From positions 58,617,715 through 58,681,714 of the forward strand of contig CM017561.1 of the NCBI GenBank assembly GCA_007844125.1: a stretch of DNA of 64,000 nt. Direction: 5' to 3'. Positions within the stretch are counted from its first letter, which is position 1, and each line of letters begins with the position of its first letter. Below are positions 11,779-20,124 of this stretch, piece after piece. A model generated the notes under the pieces. The model was not told the DNA's origin, did not search any database, and worked only from the letters and a program-made list of their open reading frames with translations. The stretch comes from Sinonovacula constricta (taxonomy: Eukaryota > Mollusca > Bivalvia > Cardiida > Solecurtidae). A program made the translations under genes and the position numbers.

Positions 11779-12039
11779 ATGGAGTTGACTGATGATGAGT
11801 TTGATCCATTCATCGATTCTTTCAGACTAAGATGGGATAGTGATTATGATGATGATGAAGATGGAGAAAAAGAAGAAGAGCTTGAGGAGGAATTCTATCA
11901 TCTATATATTGTTGACATCCCAGAAGAAGGAGGAGAAGAAGAAGAAGAAGAAGAAGAAGAAGAAGAAGAAGAAGAAGAAGAAGAAGAAGAAGAAGAAGAA
12001 GAAGAAGAATATGAAGTGAAAGTAAGACAAGCAGCCTAA
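11779..12039 (+). pseudogene. Acidic ORF inside the element, grown by a GAA microsatellite
   Basis: An 86-codon frame starts MELTDDEFDPF and is dominated by Glu because of about 25 GAA units at 11934-12008. The first 50 codons are less biased and could be the start of a real protein. I cannot assign a function. The expansion alone may keep the frame open. Confidence 0.25.
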
Positions 12040-12073
12040 AAAGTAGAGCCGGGCACCCCAAGCCTAGCAGGAA

Positions 12074-12240
12074 TCAGCCCTCGGCTTGCTTTTTCTCTCG
12101 GAGATAATGCTGTTTTGCAGTTTCATTAGACCGCTCAAGCCGCTCAAGCCGATACATCACGTAAACCACTAGAATAATTTCGGAGATAGGGGCAATGATA
12201 TGGAGCAGATCGAGAACGGTAGGGGGGCACATTCTTGCTG
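12074..12240 (-). pseudogene. Small membrane-protein ORF fragment
   Basis: On the minus strand, a frame with one hydrophobic helix (IIAPISEIILVVYVMY) and a charged tail (RLERLERSNETAKQ) ends at TGA 12074-12076. No convincing ATG is visible. It may be a small virion-type membrane protein of the element. Confidence 0.3.
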
Positions 12241-12334
12241 ATATAAGAGACGGAGAGCCTTTAATACAAAGAATTATACCTGGTATGCAGGAGGGGCGTC
12301 GCAGCTCGCACTACATTCGCAGCAGCTTAGGGAG

Positions 12335-12866
12335 AGGGAGAAGTCAACCTTTTGGAAAGCTCTGCAAGCGCTTCCCTGCGGCCCTCTTCCAGCAGTTTCT
12401 TTCTTAGTTCCTCCATATTCTCCTTGGGCGTTTTTTTCGGAGTGAGCCTTGTGTTTCAGGTCCTCAAACTTCTTGACCTCGTCTAGGACGAGCTTTTACT
12501 CGATGTCGGAGATATCCCCGTCGGCTAATGCTTTGCTCACAATGTCGGAGATCATATTCAGCTTTGCTCGGGCCATTGCCTCGACGCGCTGATGTTTGAT
12601 CAGTTTGTGTGTAACGCGTCTTTCGATCACTTTCCCGACAATGGATAGTTCGCCGCAGCAAAGAGAACCGATCTCGAGCCCTATGGCGATTGGAATGGCC
12701 ACAACCGTTGAAATGAAGAATACGCCACCAATCCCCATTCCCACGCCAACGGTAGCCAAAGCGGCGTCGGCGCCATCAACGGTATTAAGGGTCCTCTTGT
12801 ATTCCTTACCGAGGCTAGCCCTTTTTTCGGCCTCTCGTACTAACTCAGACTGAATTCGGGTTATCT
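12335..12866 (-). pseudogene. Two-helix membrane protein with charged helical tail, broken
   Basis: A minus-strand frame opens near 12866 with a charged stretch (KEYKRTLNTVDGADAA). It runs through a Gly-rich hydrophobic region (GVGMGIGGVFFISTVVAIPI) and ALADGDISDIE to an in-frame stop near 12493. The reading continues as LVLDEVKKFEDLKHK and, after a frameshift, a coiled-coil-like segment with LRKKLLEEGRREALAELSKR. From memory it resembles a small protein common in invertebrate Polinton-like elements. Function unknown. Confidence 0.5.
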
Positions 12867-13123
12867 ATTATAGGCGGTAGGCGTGCGCATTGCCCTCAGT
12901 GGGCCAGGTAGGATAAATTGGCGGGGCCGTAAGAACAACTCCGTTCTTCTTGTCTTGTTCGATGTTTACCCCATCACATCTCTAGTTCAATTAGCAGCGC
13001 AACAACCCATGAAGCATTACTTTCGGTTGTTGCAAGTGTTTGAAAGTTTATAAATTCACCTCTATTAACGTGAAGCGGGCTGCTGAAAGTTTTTAAAGTG
13101 GAAAAATGGTCTGATCTTTTGTT

Positions 13124-13549
13124 TTAATCATACCTAACAGATATATCATAATTAGAATGATACTTCCAACCTATCGTAATACCAACAAGCACCATTTCAT
13201 CCAACTTTTCAGAACTACGTTGTGAAACAGACAAAGACAAAGCCAGTATATTTCCGTTTGTCAACATGGCGTATCCGTGTTTACTATGGCTTTTACCCTC
13301 CGACCTTGACCCGAACGACCATTGAAATTCGCCTTCTTTCAATGCTCCGCGCTCCTCTGCTATAATGGTAATTATGGGCTTGTGAGTTAAGCTGTCAATA
13401 TATGTTTTGTTTGCAGAATAGTTCGAATGAACTGGAAGACCCTAATTCACTATCCAATGATTGTTAAGATTAATGTTACCTTCCATAGCTGTGTCACCGT
13501 TTTTCATGAGGACTTCGGTCTTTACTTTCTTCCACCATTCATCGGCCAT
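13124..13549 (-). pseudogene. Fibre-like attachment protein with one in-frame stop
   Basis: ATG at 13549-13547, TAA at 13126-13124, 142 codons, interrupted only by a TAG at 13444-13442. The N-terminus has GDTAMEGNINLNNHWIV followed by ANKTYID, the pattern of trimeric tail-fibre and adenovirus-like fibre shafts (G-D-x-M-x-G-x-I-x-M-x-x-x-K-I then A-x-K-x-Y-V-D). The C-terminal half is Ser/Gly rich and could be a head domain. In the element it would serve virion attachment. That role is inferred from the motif only. Confidence 0.5.
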
Positions 13550-13965
13550 TTTCGACCGCGGCCACAGCGAGCAGACTCAAGGCGTTCTTGGTGGTGTTGA
13601 GTTCATCAGGGTGGACAATTAGCTGCTCAATGGGGCACAAGTTCATAGGGCGATCACCTAGGTCATCTTTCGCCGAAGCAAATGACTCACGGTACTTCAC
13701 AAACCCTAGAAGATTCTGCAGCCCTTTTGAGACCCGCACAATGCCAGCTTGATTGAGAACCTGTGGCACAACCATTCCTGTCTTCGGATCGATGTTTAGC
13801 GAAAGGCCGGAATTGGTCTGTGCGAGGTGATCCTGGAGCTGACGCAAGGACCAAAGGCCGGGGGGATATAGGTTATTGTCTGGCGAGGTGACAAACTCGG
13901 CCTACCGGATGTTGAACCAGCCAAAAGTGTAGGTGACTGACCGCAGGCCTATCTTCAAAATTCCA
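13539..13965 (-). pseudogene. Polinton-associated protein, C-terminal part, broken
   Basis: The minus-strand frame includes VTYTFGWFNIR, an in-frame stop near 13887, then DNNLYPPGLWSLRQLQDHL, LSLNIDPKTGMVV and LCPIEQLIVHPDELNTTKNA, and ends at 13539, overlapping the fibre-like ORF start by a few bases. From memory this resembles the uncharacterised Polinton protein often labelled F54H12.2-like in invertebrate genomes, a likely minor virion component. No database check was made. Confidence 0.45.
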
Positions 13966-13977
13966 TGGAGCGAATAA

Positions 13978-14400
13978 ATGTGGGCACTGCTCGTGGCTCA
14001 GGCCCAAACCAAGACCCGGATCTTAGACAGCTTCGAGACTCAAAAGCAGTTCCTAGCCCTAGTGGAGGAAGCGATCAGCTCTCCGGTCAACATCCAGTCC
14101 GCTATCGCCCGTTACCAAGACGCCCTGCAATATGCTGGTGGTGAGGTAAACGTGGTATTCGGTACGGGTTTGTACATGGCCCCAAGCGATATGGTCCTAA
14201 GAATAGGCCGCGGCATCGCTGGCTATAACAACAAGATAATAATCGCCACAGCCAACCTCACAATCGGAGTGGTCGGCGGGCTAAACGAACCCGCGGCGCT
14301 CGCTTCGACGCACGGAAGCGTCGACGACGGTAAAATCGCAGGACCACCACATGCCCTCCCTCCGGCAGAGATACCGCCCTACGTGGGAGAAGCGCCGTAA
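13978..14400 (+). CDS. Unrecognised 140-codon ORF in the element
   Basis: An open plus-strand frame contains FETQKQFLALVEEAIS, IARYQDALQYAGGEV, FGTGLYMAPSDMVLRIGRG and NKIIIATANLTIGVV, then a Pro-rich end. Composition is protein-like and no rival minus-strand frame is seen, so it may be a real gene or a 3' fragment. Start uncertain. Function unknown. Confidence 0.35.
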   Translation: MWALLVAQAQTKTRILDSFETQKQFLALVEEAISSPVNIQSAIARYQDALQYAGGEVNVVFGTGLYMAPSDMVLRIGRGIAGYNNKIIIATANLTIGVVGGLNEPAALASTHGSVDDGKIAGPPHALPPAEIPPYVGEAP

Positions 14401-14459
14401 GGAGAAGCGAGGGCGGCCGCGCGGGGGCACGCCGATAAAAAGGTGGCTTTAATCGTGGC

Positions 14460-14788
14460 CGGGGCCGCCACTGGGCTAGTCGTCCTTTGGTTTATGCTTT
14501 GTTAGCCACTCTCGGGCCGCCACAAACAGCACCCCCCAATTGCGATCAGCATAGCCCAGTGTTTTCGGCAAGCCATCCGACCGCTTTGCCCGAGGCTGAC
14601 AACAGCCATGAAACCACGCTGCCGATTATTCCCGGGAGAGCGGCGGCGGCCTTCGCAGCCAGCTTGCCGAGAAGAGCTCCGAGGGCTTTAAACTGCTTTT
14701 TAACCCACTCTCGAACGCCTTGACTGCCAGGTTTGGGAGTTGGGCCGGGTGGCGAGGGGGCGGAGCCACCGCTGAGGGTTACGACCAT
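14460..14788 (-). pseudogene. Amphipathic/hydrophobic virion-type protein, frameshifted
   Basis: ATG within CCATGG at 14785-14790. It has a Pro/Gly-rich N-terminus, a basic segment (GVREWVKKQFKALGALLGKL) and a hydrophobic stretch (AAAALPGIIGSVVSWLLS) ending AENTGLC. A one-base shift near 14550 restores a further hydrophobic stretch (WAMLIAIGGCCLW). The plan resembles small membrane-active capsid proteins of Polinton-type elements. That is a family analogy, not a demonstrated function. Confidence 0.45.
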
Positions 14789-15206
14789 GGGCGGTCAGTC
14801 AAGGAAGTACATAGGCAAAGAGATTTCTGCGGATCAGATCGATAGCCTACACGATGAGGAGATCGGCAAGATGTACGCCCGAAACGAGGCTCTACTGGGG
14901 GCTAGTATGACAAAGACTCTTGGCTCCGCAGCGCTCCAGATTTACTCTACAGTGGTTAGCCAGCTGCTCCCGATCCCGGCTTTTCGGCAGGATTTACTGA
15001 TCGCTGACCTCGATGCAGATCGTTGGGCATGCCCTAACTACCATCACCTGCGAGCTATATCACCGCTATAACATGTACTTAGCGCCCATAGACTGGAATT
15101 AACCTCACGGGACGCCGGCATGACCGTTGTCGCCGTCATGGCTGCCCTCGTCACCAAAGATCTCCTAATCAAGCAAGGGATTATCCCCGCCGACATAATG
15201 AAGTAG
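14787..15206 (+). pseudogene. Small helical protein of the element, frameshifted
   Basis: It begins MGGQSRKYIGKEISADQIDS, continues with IGKMYARNEALLGASMTKTL and LQIYSTVVSQLLPIPA, then shifts frame near 15020. The continuation has GHALTTITCELYHRYNMYLA. A further frame, MTVVAVMAALVTKDLLIKQG, ends at 15206. From memory this matches a small conserved protein of invertebrate Polinton-like elements; no function is known to me. Its ATG overlaps the start codon of the divergent gene at 14788. Confidence 0.5.
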
Positions 15207-15226
15207 GGGGCCTACCCTGTAATACC

Positions 15227-15774
15227 ATGGCGACCGCTGCGATTATCGTGGGCAGCGCGATCATCAACGCGGTAGCGTTAAGTGGGAGCAGCTATCTGTT
15301 CAGCAAAAAAGATAAAAAGTCCGACGGGTCCGACATAGAAGCGGAGCGCCGGCGCCACGACCTCGCCGTTGAACGGCTTCAGGCCGCACAGGCCGCTGGG
15401 GCCAAAAAAGAGCCCGGTGCCTTGATTTCATTCAAGAAGAGCCCCGCCGGAAAGGGGACGCCCTTCAAACCTTCCAGGATGCAGACGCTGCCATGTGGGA
15501 ATATGCTCTGATCCTGCCAAGTAAACATCTCGACCCCCAGGGGCCTGAGCCTCAGCTGTCCGACTTCTACAATCCGTCCGATGAGCAGAAAGCTAGAGAG
15601 ATTGGATTTTTCGCGCTAGCGCTCGGGGCGGTATGCGCCGCGGTCTACTACTTAGAAAAAGGTCTTAATCTTCCCGCTCAAGCATCGGCGTGGATACTAG
15701 ATAAATATTATTTGTCTCCATCCTCTTTTTCCGCTCCTTATATGCTCGCATCCTTTGGTTATCATGGGTCTTAA
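15227..15774 (+). pseudogene. Membrane-anchored coiled-coil protein of the element, frameshifted
   Basis: ATG 15227. The N-terminal hydrophobic segment MATAAIIVGSAIINAVAL is followed by a basic/charged helical region (EAERRRHDLAVERLQAAQAA). A frame change near 15470 leads to DADAAMWEYALILPSKHLD, PEPQLSDFYNPSDEQK and a second hydrophobic segment (FALALGAVCAAVYYL). Two terminal helices around a charged middle suggest a virion or membrane protein. Function unknown. Confidence 0.5.
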
Positions 15775-15794
15775 AGAGGAGCTGTTTACTTAGA

Positions 15795-16447
15795 CCGATC
15801 TTTTATTCTTACCACACGAATGCCCTGACTGTTGTCGATGTGGCCAGCAGGTTCAAAGCAGCTGAACCGCTTACTACGAAGGAGGCTAAAGAGGTCGCCG
15901 CTCTAGAGCGGGTCTACAAGCGGGGCTCGCTGCGATGGCCAAAACTGCTTCAAGTCGACCCTGGGCGGGAGTTCATGTGTCCCAGCTTCTGGCGAATCAC
16001 GGGGTTGAAGTCAGGCGCGGCCGTGTGGACATCCACCGTGATCAGGTGATTGTAAAGCGGTTCAACCGGACACTTGCTGAACGCCTGTTCGTGCACCAGT
16101 ATGCGGTCGAAATGCGTCTGCCAGAGGGCGAGCGGTCAACGGAGTGGGTTAGCCGCCTTGAACGGAGAAGAGACCAGGCTTATCGGTAAACGGCCAGTGG
16201 ACGCCATCAAGACCCAATCCGTGACACAAAAACATATTCGGTTGTTCCCGGCCGTTCGGTTGGTCTCAAGGTGAACTGGAAGGTGGCCGCCGACGTGCGA
16301 CAGACCTCCGTATGGTCCCTTGAGGTCTACCGGATAGGGCACTCGGTTACGAAGCCTGATGAACCTGTCCTGTATTACCTAATGGATGGACGTGGGCGAG
16401 GCTTTGTGCGCGAGGAAATACTCGTGGTGCCACCAGACACCCAATAA
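15795..16447 (+). pseudogene. Retroviral-type (rve) integrase of Polinton type, broken
   Basis: Pieces in successive frames: DLLFLPH (15797), VVDVASRFKAAEPLTTKEAK, LRWPKLLQVDPGREF (second catalytic Asp), RRGRVDIHRDQVIVKRFNRT, RLPEGERSTEWV, and a C-terminal part SVWSLEVYRIGHSVTKPDEP ending VVPPDTQ and TAA 16445-16447. The family's DDE core acts in strand transfer of the element's ends. Here the position expected to be the catalytic Glu (V-E-R-F-N-R) reads Lys. At least three frameshifts and a missing N-terminal domain add to the damage. The C-terminus resembles the chromodomain-like end of Polinton integrases. Confidence 0.8.
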
Positions 16448-16499
16448 CCCCCCGATGGGGTGCTCAAGCGTTGAGAGCGGCGGCCCCTCTTTTTCGATT

Positions 16500-16850
16500 T
16501 CATTCGAGACAGGTCAAGCGGATATTGTCATGGGTGTGGCCTCTGATGTTGTCCAGCCGGTCCGCACTGAACTGCTGGGTGTCTTTTGGGGCATGAACCC
16601 AGAGCAGCTCAATGTTTACTGCTGCACAATGGTTGTTTTGGGCCTCCTTGAGCTGCAGGATGTGGTCGACCTTAAGGTTGAACCCCATGAGTCCATTGGC
16701 TTTGTCCATGCGCTTATAGGCCACAAGCTTCCTTTGGATCGCCTTGTGGAGTTGCTGCTCGTTGAGTTGCCTGGCCTCGGAACCCTCTTCCGTTCGAGTT
16801 GGGGCATGTACTCAACTCTCGACACCGCAAGGTAGGCCAGATTGGACAAC
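16500..16850 (-). pseudogene. HNH-type endonuclease remnant
   Basis: The minus-strand frame 16724-16500 has GFNLKVDHILQLKEAQNNHC, FSADRLDNIRGHTHDNIRLT and CLE. The D-R-L-D-N-x-x-G-H-x-x-x-N-x-x-x-T-C order is the HNH/McrA-like core, with the last His-Asn-Cys present. The first Cys pair is incomplete (HCAAVN, with Val where a second Cys is expected), so zinc binding is probably lost. Upstream sequence to 16850 is in other frames. Confidence 0.5.
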
Positions 16851-16938
16851 TGGGGAAAGTCGTCAATAATCCAAACTTTTGCGGGCTGTGGAATGTCAGA
16901 CCCTGTGAGGAGTGAACTTTGATGGAATAGCCCAGACG

Positions 16939-17531
16939 CTAATCATCTGTCTGTATGGCAGTCTCTGCAGCCTCGACTGAGACTTCCACGATGTCATTGA
17001 GAACTAGCTCTTCCTTTCGATCTGCACAAGGAATCGCCACCTCAATATTCTGCTTCCGACTGTCCTTCGGGTGGTAGAGAAGATGCACCAAGGTGTCCCG
17101 AAAGCGCTCCTTGTGCCTTTGGAATAGAAGCCCATGTGCTTGGTTGCGCACCTTTTGTCTCGAAGTCAGTATGACGTCGCCTGGCTTCCATGCATTCACA
17201 AATCGATCCCATCCGAGCCAGCCGGGCAGGACCTTTCGCATCCCTTGGCACTGGACTCTGTCTGGCCTGAGACGAATGCTTCGTTCAGGTCCCCGAGGGC
17301 GTGGTCCTTCGCTTTGTGGTCGTCCTCGACCTCCTCATAGTGGTCGGTCTTCTGCCACAGCCAGTCGTGCGGCATCTCTCCCGCGATTGGCGGCGGCTGC
17401 CCCTGATCTCCGCAGCAGACGACCTGGACGCATTTTTGATTACGCCAATCGAGAAAGATCTCGAGGTTAGGCCGGGGTACGGTACAGATCTCATCCCAGT
17501 TCATCACCGTCGGGACGAACTTCTGTCCCAT
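16939..17531 (-). pseudogene. SF1-type helicase fragment
   Basis: First part (17531-17240): WDEICTVP (motif II-like DE), LEIFLDWRNQK and VQVVCCGDQGQPPP, where GDxxQ is SF1 motif III, then AGEMPHDWLWQK. After a frameshift near 17240: WLGWDRFVNAWKPGDVILTS and LVHLLYHPKDSRKQNIEVAI. No Walker A (GxGKT) is seen upstream, so the N-terminal ATP-binding part is missing. It resembles the Pif1/RecD-like helicases carried by some large DNA transposons and viruses. Confidence 0.55.
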
Positions 17532-17559
17532 CCTATCTGGAGTCCACTCCGTCTGTCAG

Positions 17560-18663
17560 CTCCATCGAAAGAAGCTGTGATAGGTCTGGGCCTTTACATC
17601 CCGGGTCCGCATCTCTTACAGTCGGAAAGTGGAGGCCCATGGACCAGGCGTAGTAGTTATGGCAGATGAGCTCTATCGCCCGCCATAGACTTTGCTGGTA
17701 CTTGCCACTGCTTTAGATGACTTCCCCAGCGATGTCCCGCAGGACAATTGATCTTTTGAGGATCTTTTCTAATCTTGCCAAGTCTTCCACTGTAGCTCCT
17801 GTTTCATGGACCCGCAGTTCCCAGTTCTGTATTTTCAGGCGCCTTGTGGGTGTTAGTCCATGACCCCTCAACATACCTTCAAAGTGCTCTACTACCCGCT
17901 GAGCCACACAGTCAAGGTCGCCATCCTTCAGCGGGGCTAAGTTGGCGGGGTTTGGGGTTCTAATAGGGTAGAGTCCATACACCACCGCGGTGACAGGATA
18001 GGCGTTCTGATAAAACACACCCGGCTTTGTGTCTCGGGAAATCTCAACTACCGCCTGTCCATTCTCCCCCACCCCTTCACGAACTGGGTCGAATTTGTCT
18101 TCGACGATCCAGTTGTTCTCAGTCCCCTTTCTCAAGAATTTGATTCGCAAGAGGAAACGGCCCTCTGGAAGAGATGCGACGAGCTGCGTTGCTCTTCCAT
18201 CGGTCATGCGGGCGTCCAGGGCAAGTCGGCCGGCCCTAGCGTACATACCCTCGGCAATCTCAACGTCGCCGATATCAAGTGGCTCCTCGTACTCCACTCT
18301 ACACTTGGAGAATACCAAAGCGGCGCCATCTATTTCAAACTCATCCTTGGCGTCGTTCAGCATATCAGCCAACGGGTCGGCTCGTGAAGCCACCGCGGGT
18401 GATTCCTGGTCATCCAGATCGATGAATAGCCGTGCGGGAGCACTCACCTGGGGCGGCTCGTCCGTCACGTCGATGGCGGCTAGGCGAAAGAATTTGTCAG
18501 TGAGGACTCTTTCCCTGGTTTGCTCGATTAGCCTCCCAAGGGCGGCGGCTGACCGCGGATATGGCGGTAACTCGCCGGTCAGCCCGAAGTATGCCCCCCG
18601 CGCGTCCCGCGCGTCCCGCGCGTCCCGCGCTTCCCGCGCTCGTAGGTGGTGCTGTTTTACCAT
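17560..18663 (-). pseudogene. Longest ORF of the element (316 codons), reading on past an in-frame stop
   Basis: Open from ATG 18663 to 17713, with the same frame continuing after one TAA as SSGKYQQSLWRAIELICHNY and further. Segments include PPYPRSAAALGRLIEQTRER, ARLFIDLDDQES, FLLRIKFLRKGTENNWIVED, VFYQNAYPVTAVVYGLYPIR, DCVAQRVVEHFEGMLRGHGL and LEKILKRSIVLRDIAGE. No catalytic motif is recognised. It might be the N-terminal region of a replication protein such as PolB; that is a guess from position and size. The N-terminus carries four near-perfect Arg-Asp-Ala repeats. Confidence 0.5.
18598..18645 (-). repeat. 9-bp in-frame coding repeat
   Basis: CGCGTCCCG is repeated about five times in tandem. 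On the minus strand it encodes Asp-Ala-Arg repeats near the start of the 316-codon ORF. Confidence 0.8.
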
Positions 18664-18669
18664 TGTGCT

Positions 18670-19330
18670 ATGCGTATATACCTATCCACACACATCTTTC
18701 TAATAAAAAATTTCGATGGCCGCTAGGCGTCTGGCTTCCTTGGTAAAGGCTCTCTGCTTACGCATGTAATAATTTGCCTCCTCTCTCCTATAGCCACAGG
18801 TCATGCAACGGCCTAAAGAATGTTTATACCTACCACGCAGAATATGCAGGGTCTCGTGCCACCACCTTTGCGAAATCTCATGAGGTGAATTTTGCAGAAG
18901 CTATTGAGGCAGGACCGGCCGCAGAGCTCCGTGGAGCCGAGCAAGAGCAATTGTCTTTTCCCCTCATAGCGCCCGTATGTGATATATGTACCCATTCATC
19001 TAAATGGAGAAGCTGGAGCATCAGGAGGGTGACCATACTTTATAACAGCGTATTTTCCGCCACGTAGCCCAAATTTTCAGCTATTTTTTTCACCGTTTGG
19101 TCGAACGGAAGCTCCCAGAGCAAATAGTTGCAGGAGCTAGGGGTAGCGGGGCCTTGCAGTATGGGTGGGGGTGGGGGTGACCATACTTTAGGTGGAGGCC
19201 TCTATCTAGGCATCGTCTTGTGGGCCGGTGAAGAGGGGCTGGCAGCAGCTAGGTAGTCCTATTAAACATAGGATCACATAAGGTTATACAGATCTAGCAG
19301 CATGGCTAGATAAGTTAAAAGATATTTAAC
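18670..19330. other. Gene-poor part of the Polinton-like element
   Basis: No convincing gene. The motif GTGACCATACTTTA occurs at about 19029 and again near 19177 after a GGGTGG run, resembling the GTGACCATACC of the right terminal repeat at 19936. These may be partial internal copies of the terminal repeat. Confidence 0.4.
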
Positions 19331-19334
19331 GCCC

Positions 19335-19848
19335 ATGCAATCGTAGCCGCCTGCGCCGCCGCCCAGGCCCGCCAAGGCCCGCGCAGAGGCCCAATCCAGG
19401 TCAACTTTCCCTGATAACGAGGAGATGATTGCCGAATCCGTGGAGTCCGCACATCTTTTATCCTCGATCTTCTCCATCGACACCGTCCCCCGAAGTTTCG
19501 GCCGTAACGGTACTACGTACTTGGGCCGACTCTCGGAGACTAGCAAGAGAGAACGCCTGATGGTCCGGATTTCGGATGAGCTCCATGTCGGCCAGATCGC
19601 CCCTCTCGACGAGGACGAGTTGCTCCGCGTGAACGAGCGCATGTTGGCTAACCAGCTATCCGCTCTCAAGCTGCGCGACCGCAACCCGACCATGAATGTT
19701 CAAAAACACAGCACCCCTTATGGATGGGGAGCCGTTGCCTCCAACGTCCGTGTACCACGAGATGATCGGCTACTTGGAAGAGTACTTCCTCCACGAGATT
19801 GAAAGGCGCATTCTCGATGGCGAGATCGTTACCGACTTCGACGAGTAA
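19335..19848 (+). pseudogene. Unrecognised gene of the element, one stop and one frameshift
   Basis: From ATG 19335 the frame passes a TAG at 19344, a Pro/Ala-rich segment, then SVESAHLLSSIFSIDTVPRS, RMLANQLSALKLRDRNPTMN. Near 19717 a shift gives MDGEPLPPTSVYHEMIGYLE and HEIERRILDGEIVTDFDE, then TAA 19846-19848, just inside the right terminal repeat. The gene has protein-like composition, but I do not recognise the family. Confidence 0.45.
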
Positions 19849-19872
19849 CCCTCCGAAGTCAGCGCGCTCGGC

Positions 19873-20118
19873 CCAGGGGCCGTCCACCTAGAGCCGGCGA
19901 GGGTGGTTGGCCGTCTTTAGAGCAGCAGGGGGTGTGTGACCATACCTTTTTGATGGTTGATTTAGGGGTTTATAAGATGCGGCGAGGGGCATGGGCACTG
20001 TGGAGGGTTTTTTTTTTTTTTTTTTTTTTGGGGGGGGGGGGGGGATTAAAAGATGCGGCCAAAAAGTATGGACAACCCCCCCCCCCCCCCCCCCACCAAT
20101 CCCACCCACCCTGCTGAT
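19873..20118 (-). repeat. Right terminal inverted repeat of the Polinton-like element
   Basis: Reverse-complement partner of the left repeat. It is lengthened by homopolymer growth: T-run then G-run at 20009-20044, and a C-run at 20068-20094. Confidence 0.8.
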
Positions 20119-20124
20119 CAGCGA
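20119..20124 (+). repeat. Target-site duplication, right
   Basis: CAGCGA directly after the element, then CTTGGTGAAAGTTAATTG, which matches copy 2 from 54770. Confidence 0.8.

Larger units (their letters stand above)
11499..20118. mobile_element. Degenerate Polinton/Maverick-like element, about 8.6 kb
   Basis: It is bounded by 6-bp direct repeats CAGCGA (11493-11498 and 20119-20124) and by terminal inverted repeats of about 200 bp. The interior is visibly GC-rich against AT-rich flanks. It holds a rve-type integrase and a set of small membrane or virion-type genes, an SF1 helicase and an HNH nuclease on both strands. Six-bp target duplications, TIRs and a retroviral-type integrase are the Polinton/Maverick (adintovirus-related) signature. 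Intact elements are usually 15-20 kb and encode protein-primed PolB, FtsK-type ATPase, protease and major capsid protein; none is recognisable here. Nearly every gene is broken. The empty site lies near 54763 in copy 2. Confidence 0.85.

Noticed and set aside
11822..12061. Minus-strand poly-Leu ORF
   Set aside because: Complement of the GAA tract.
17093..17669. Plus-strand ORFs over the helicase region, and 18029-18703 over the 316-codon ORF
   Set aside because: Arg/Ser/Pro-rich shadows of minus-strand frames that carry the real motifs.
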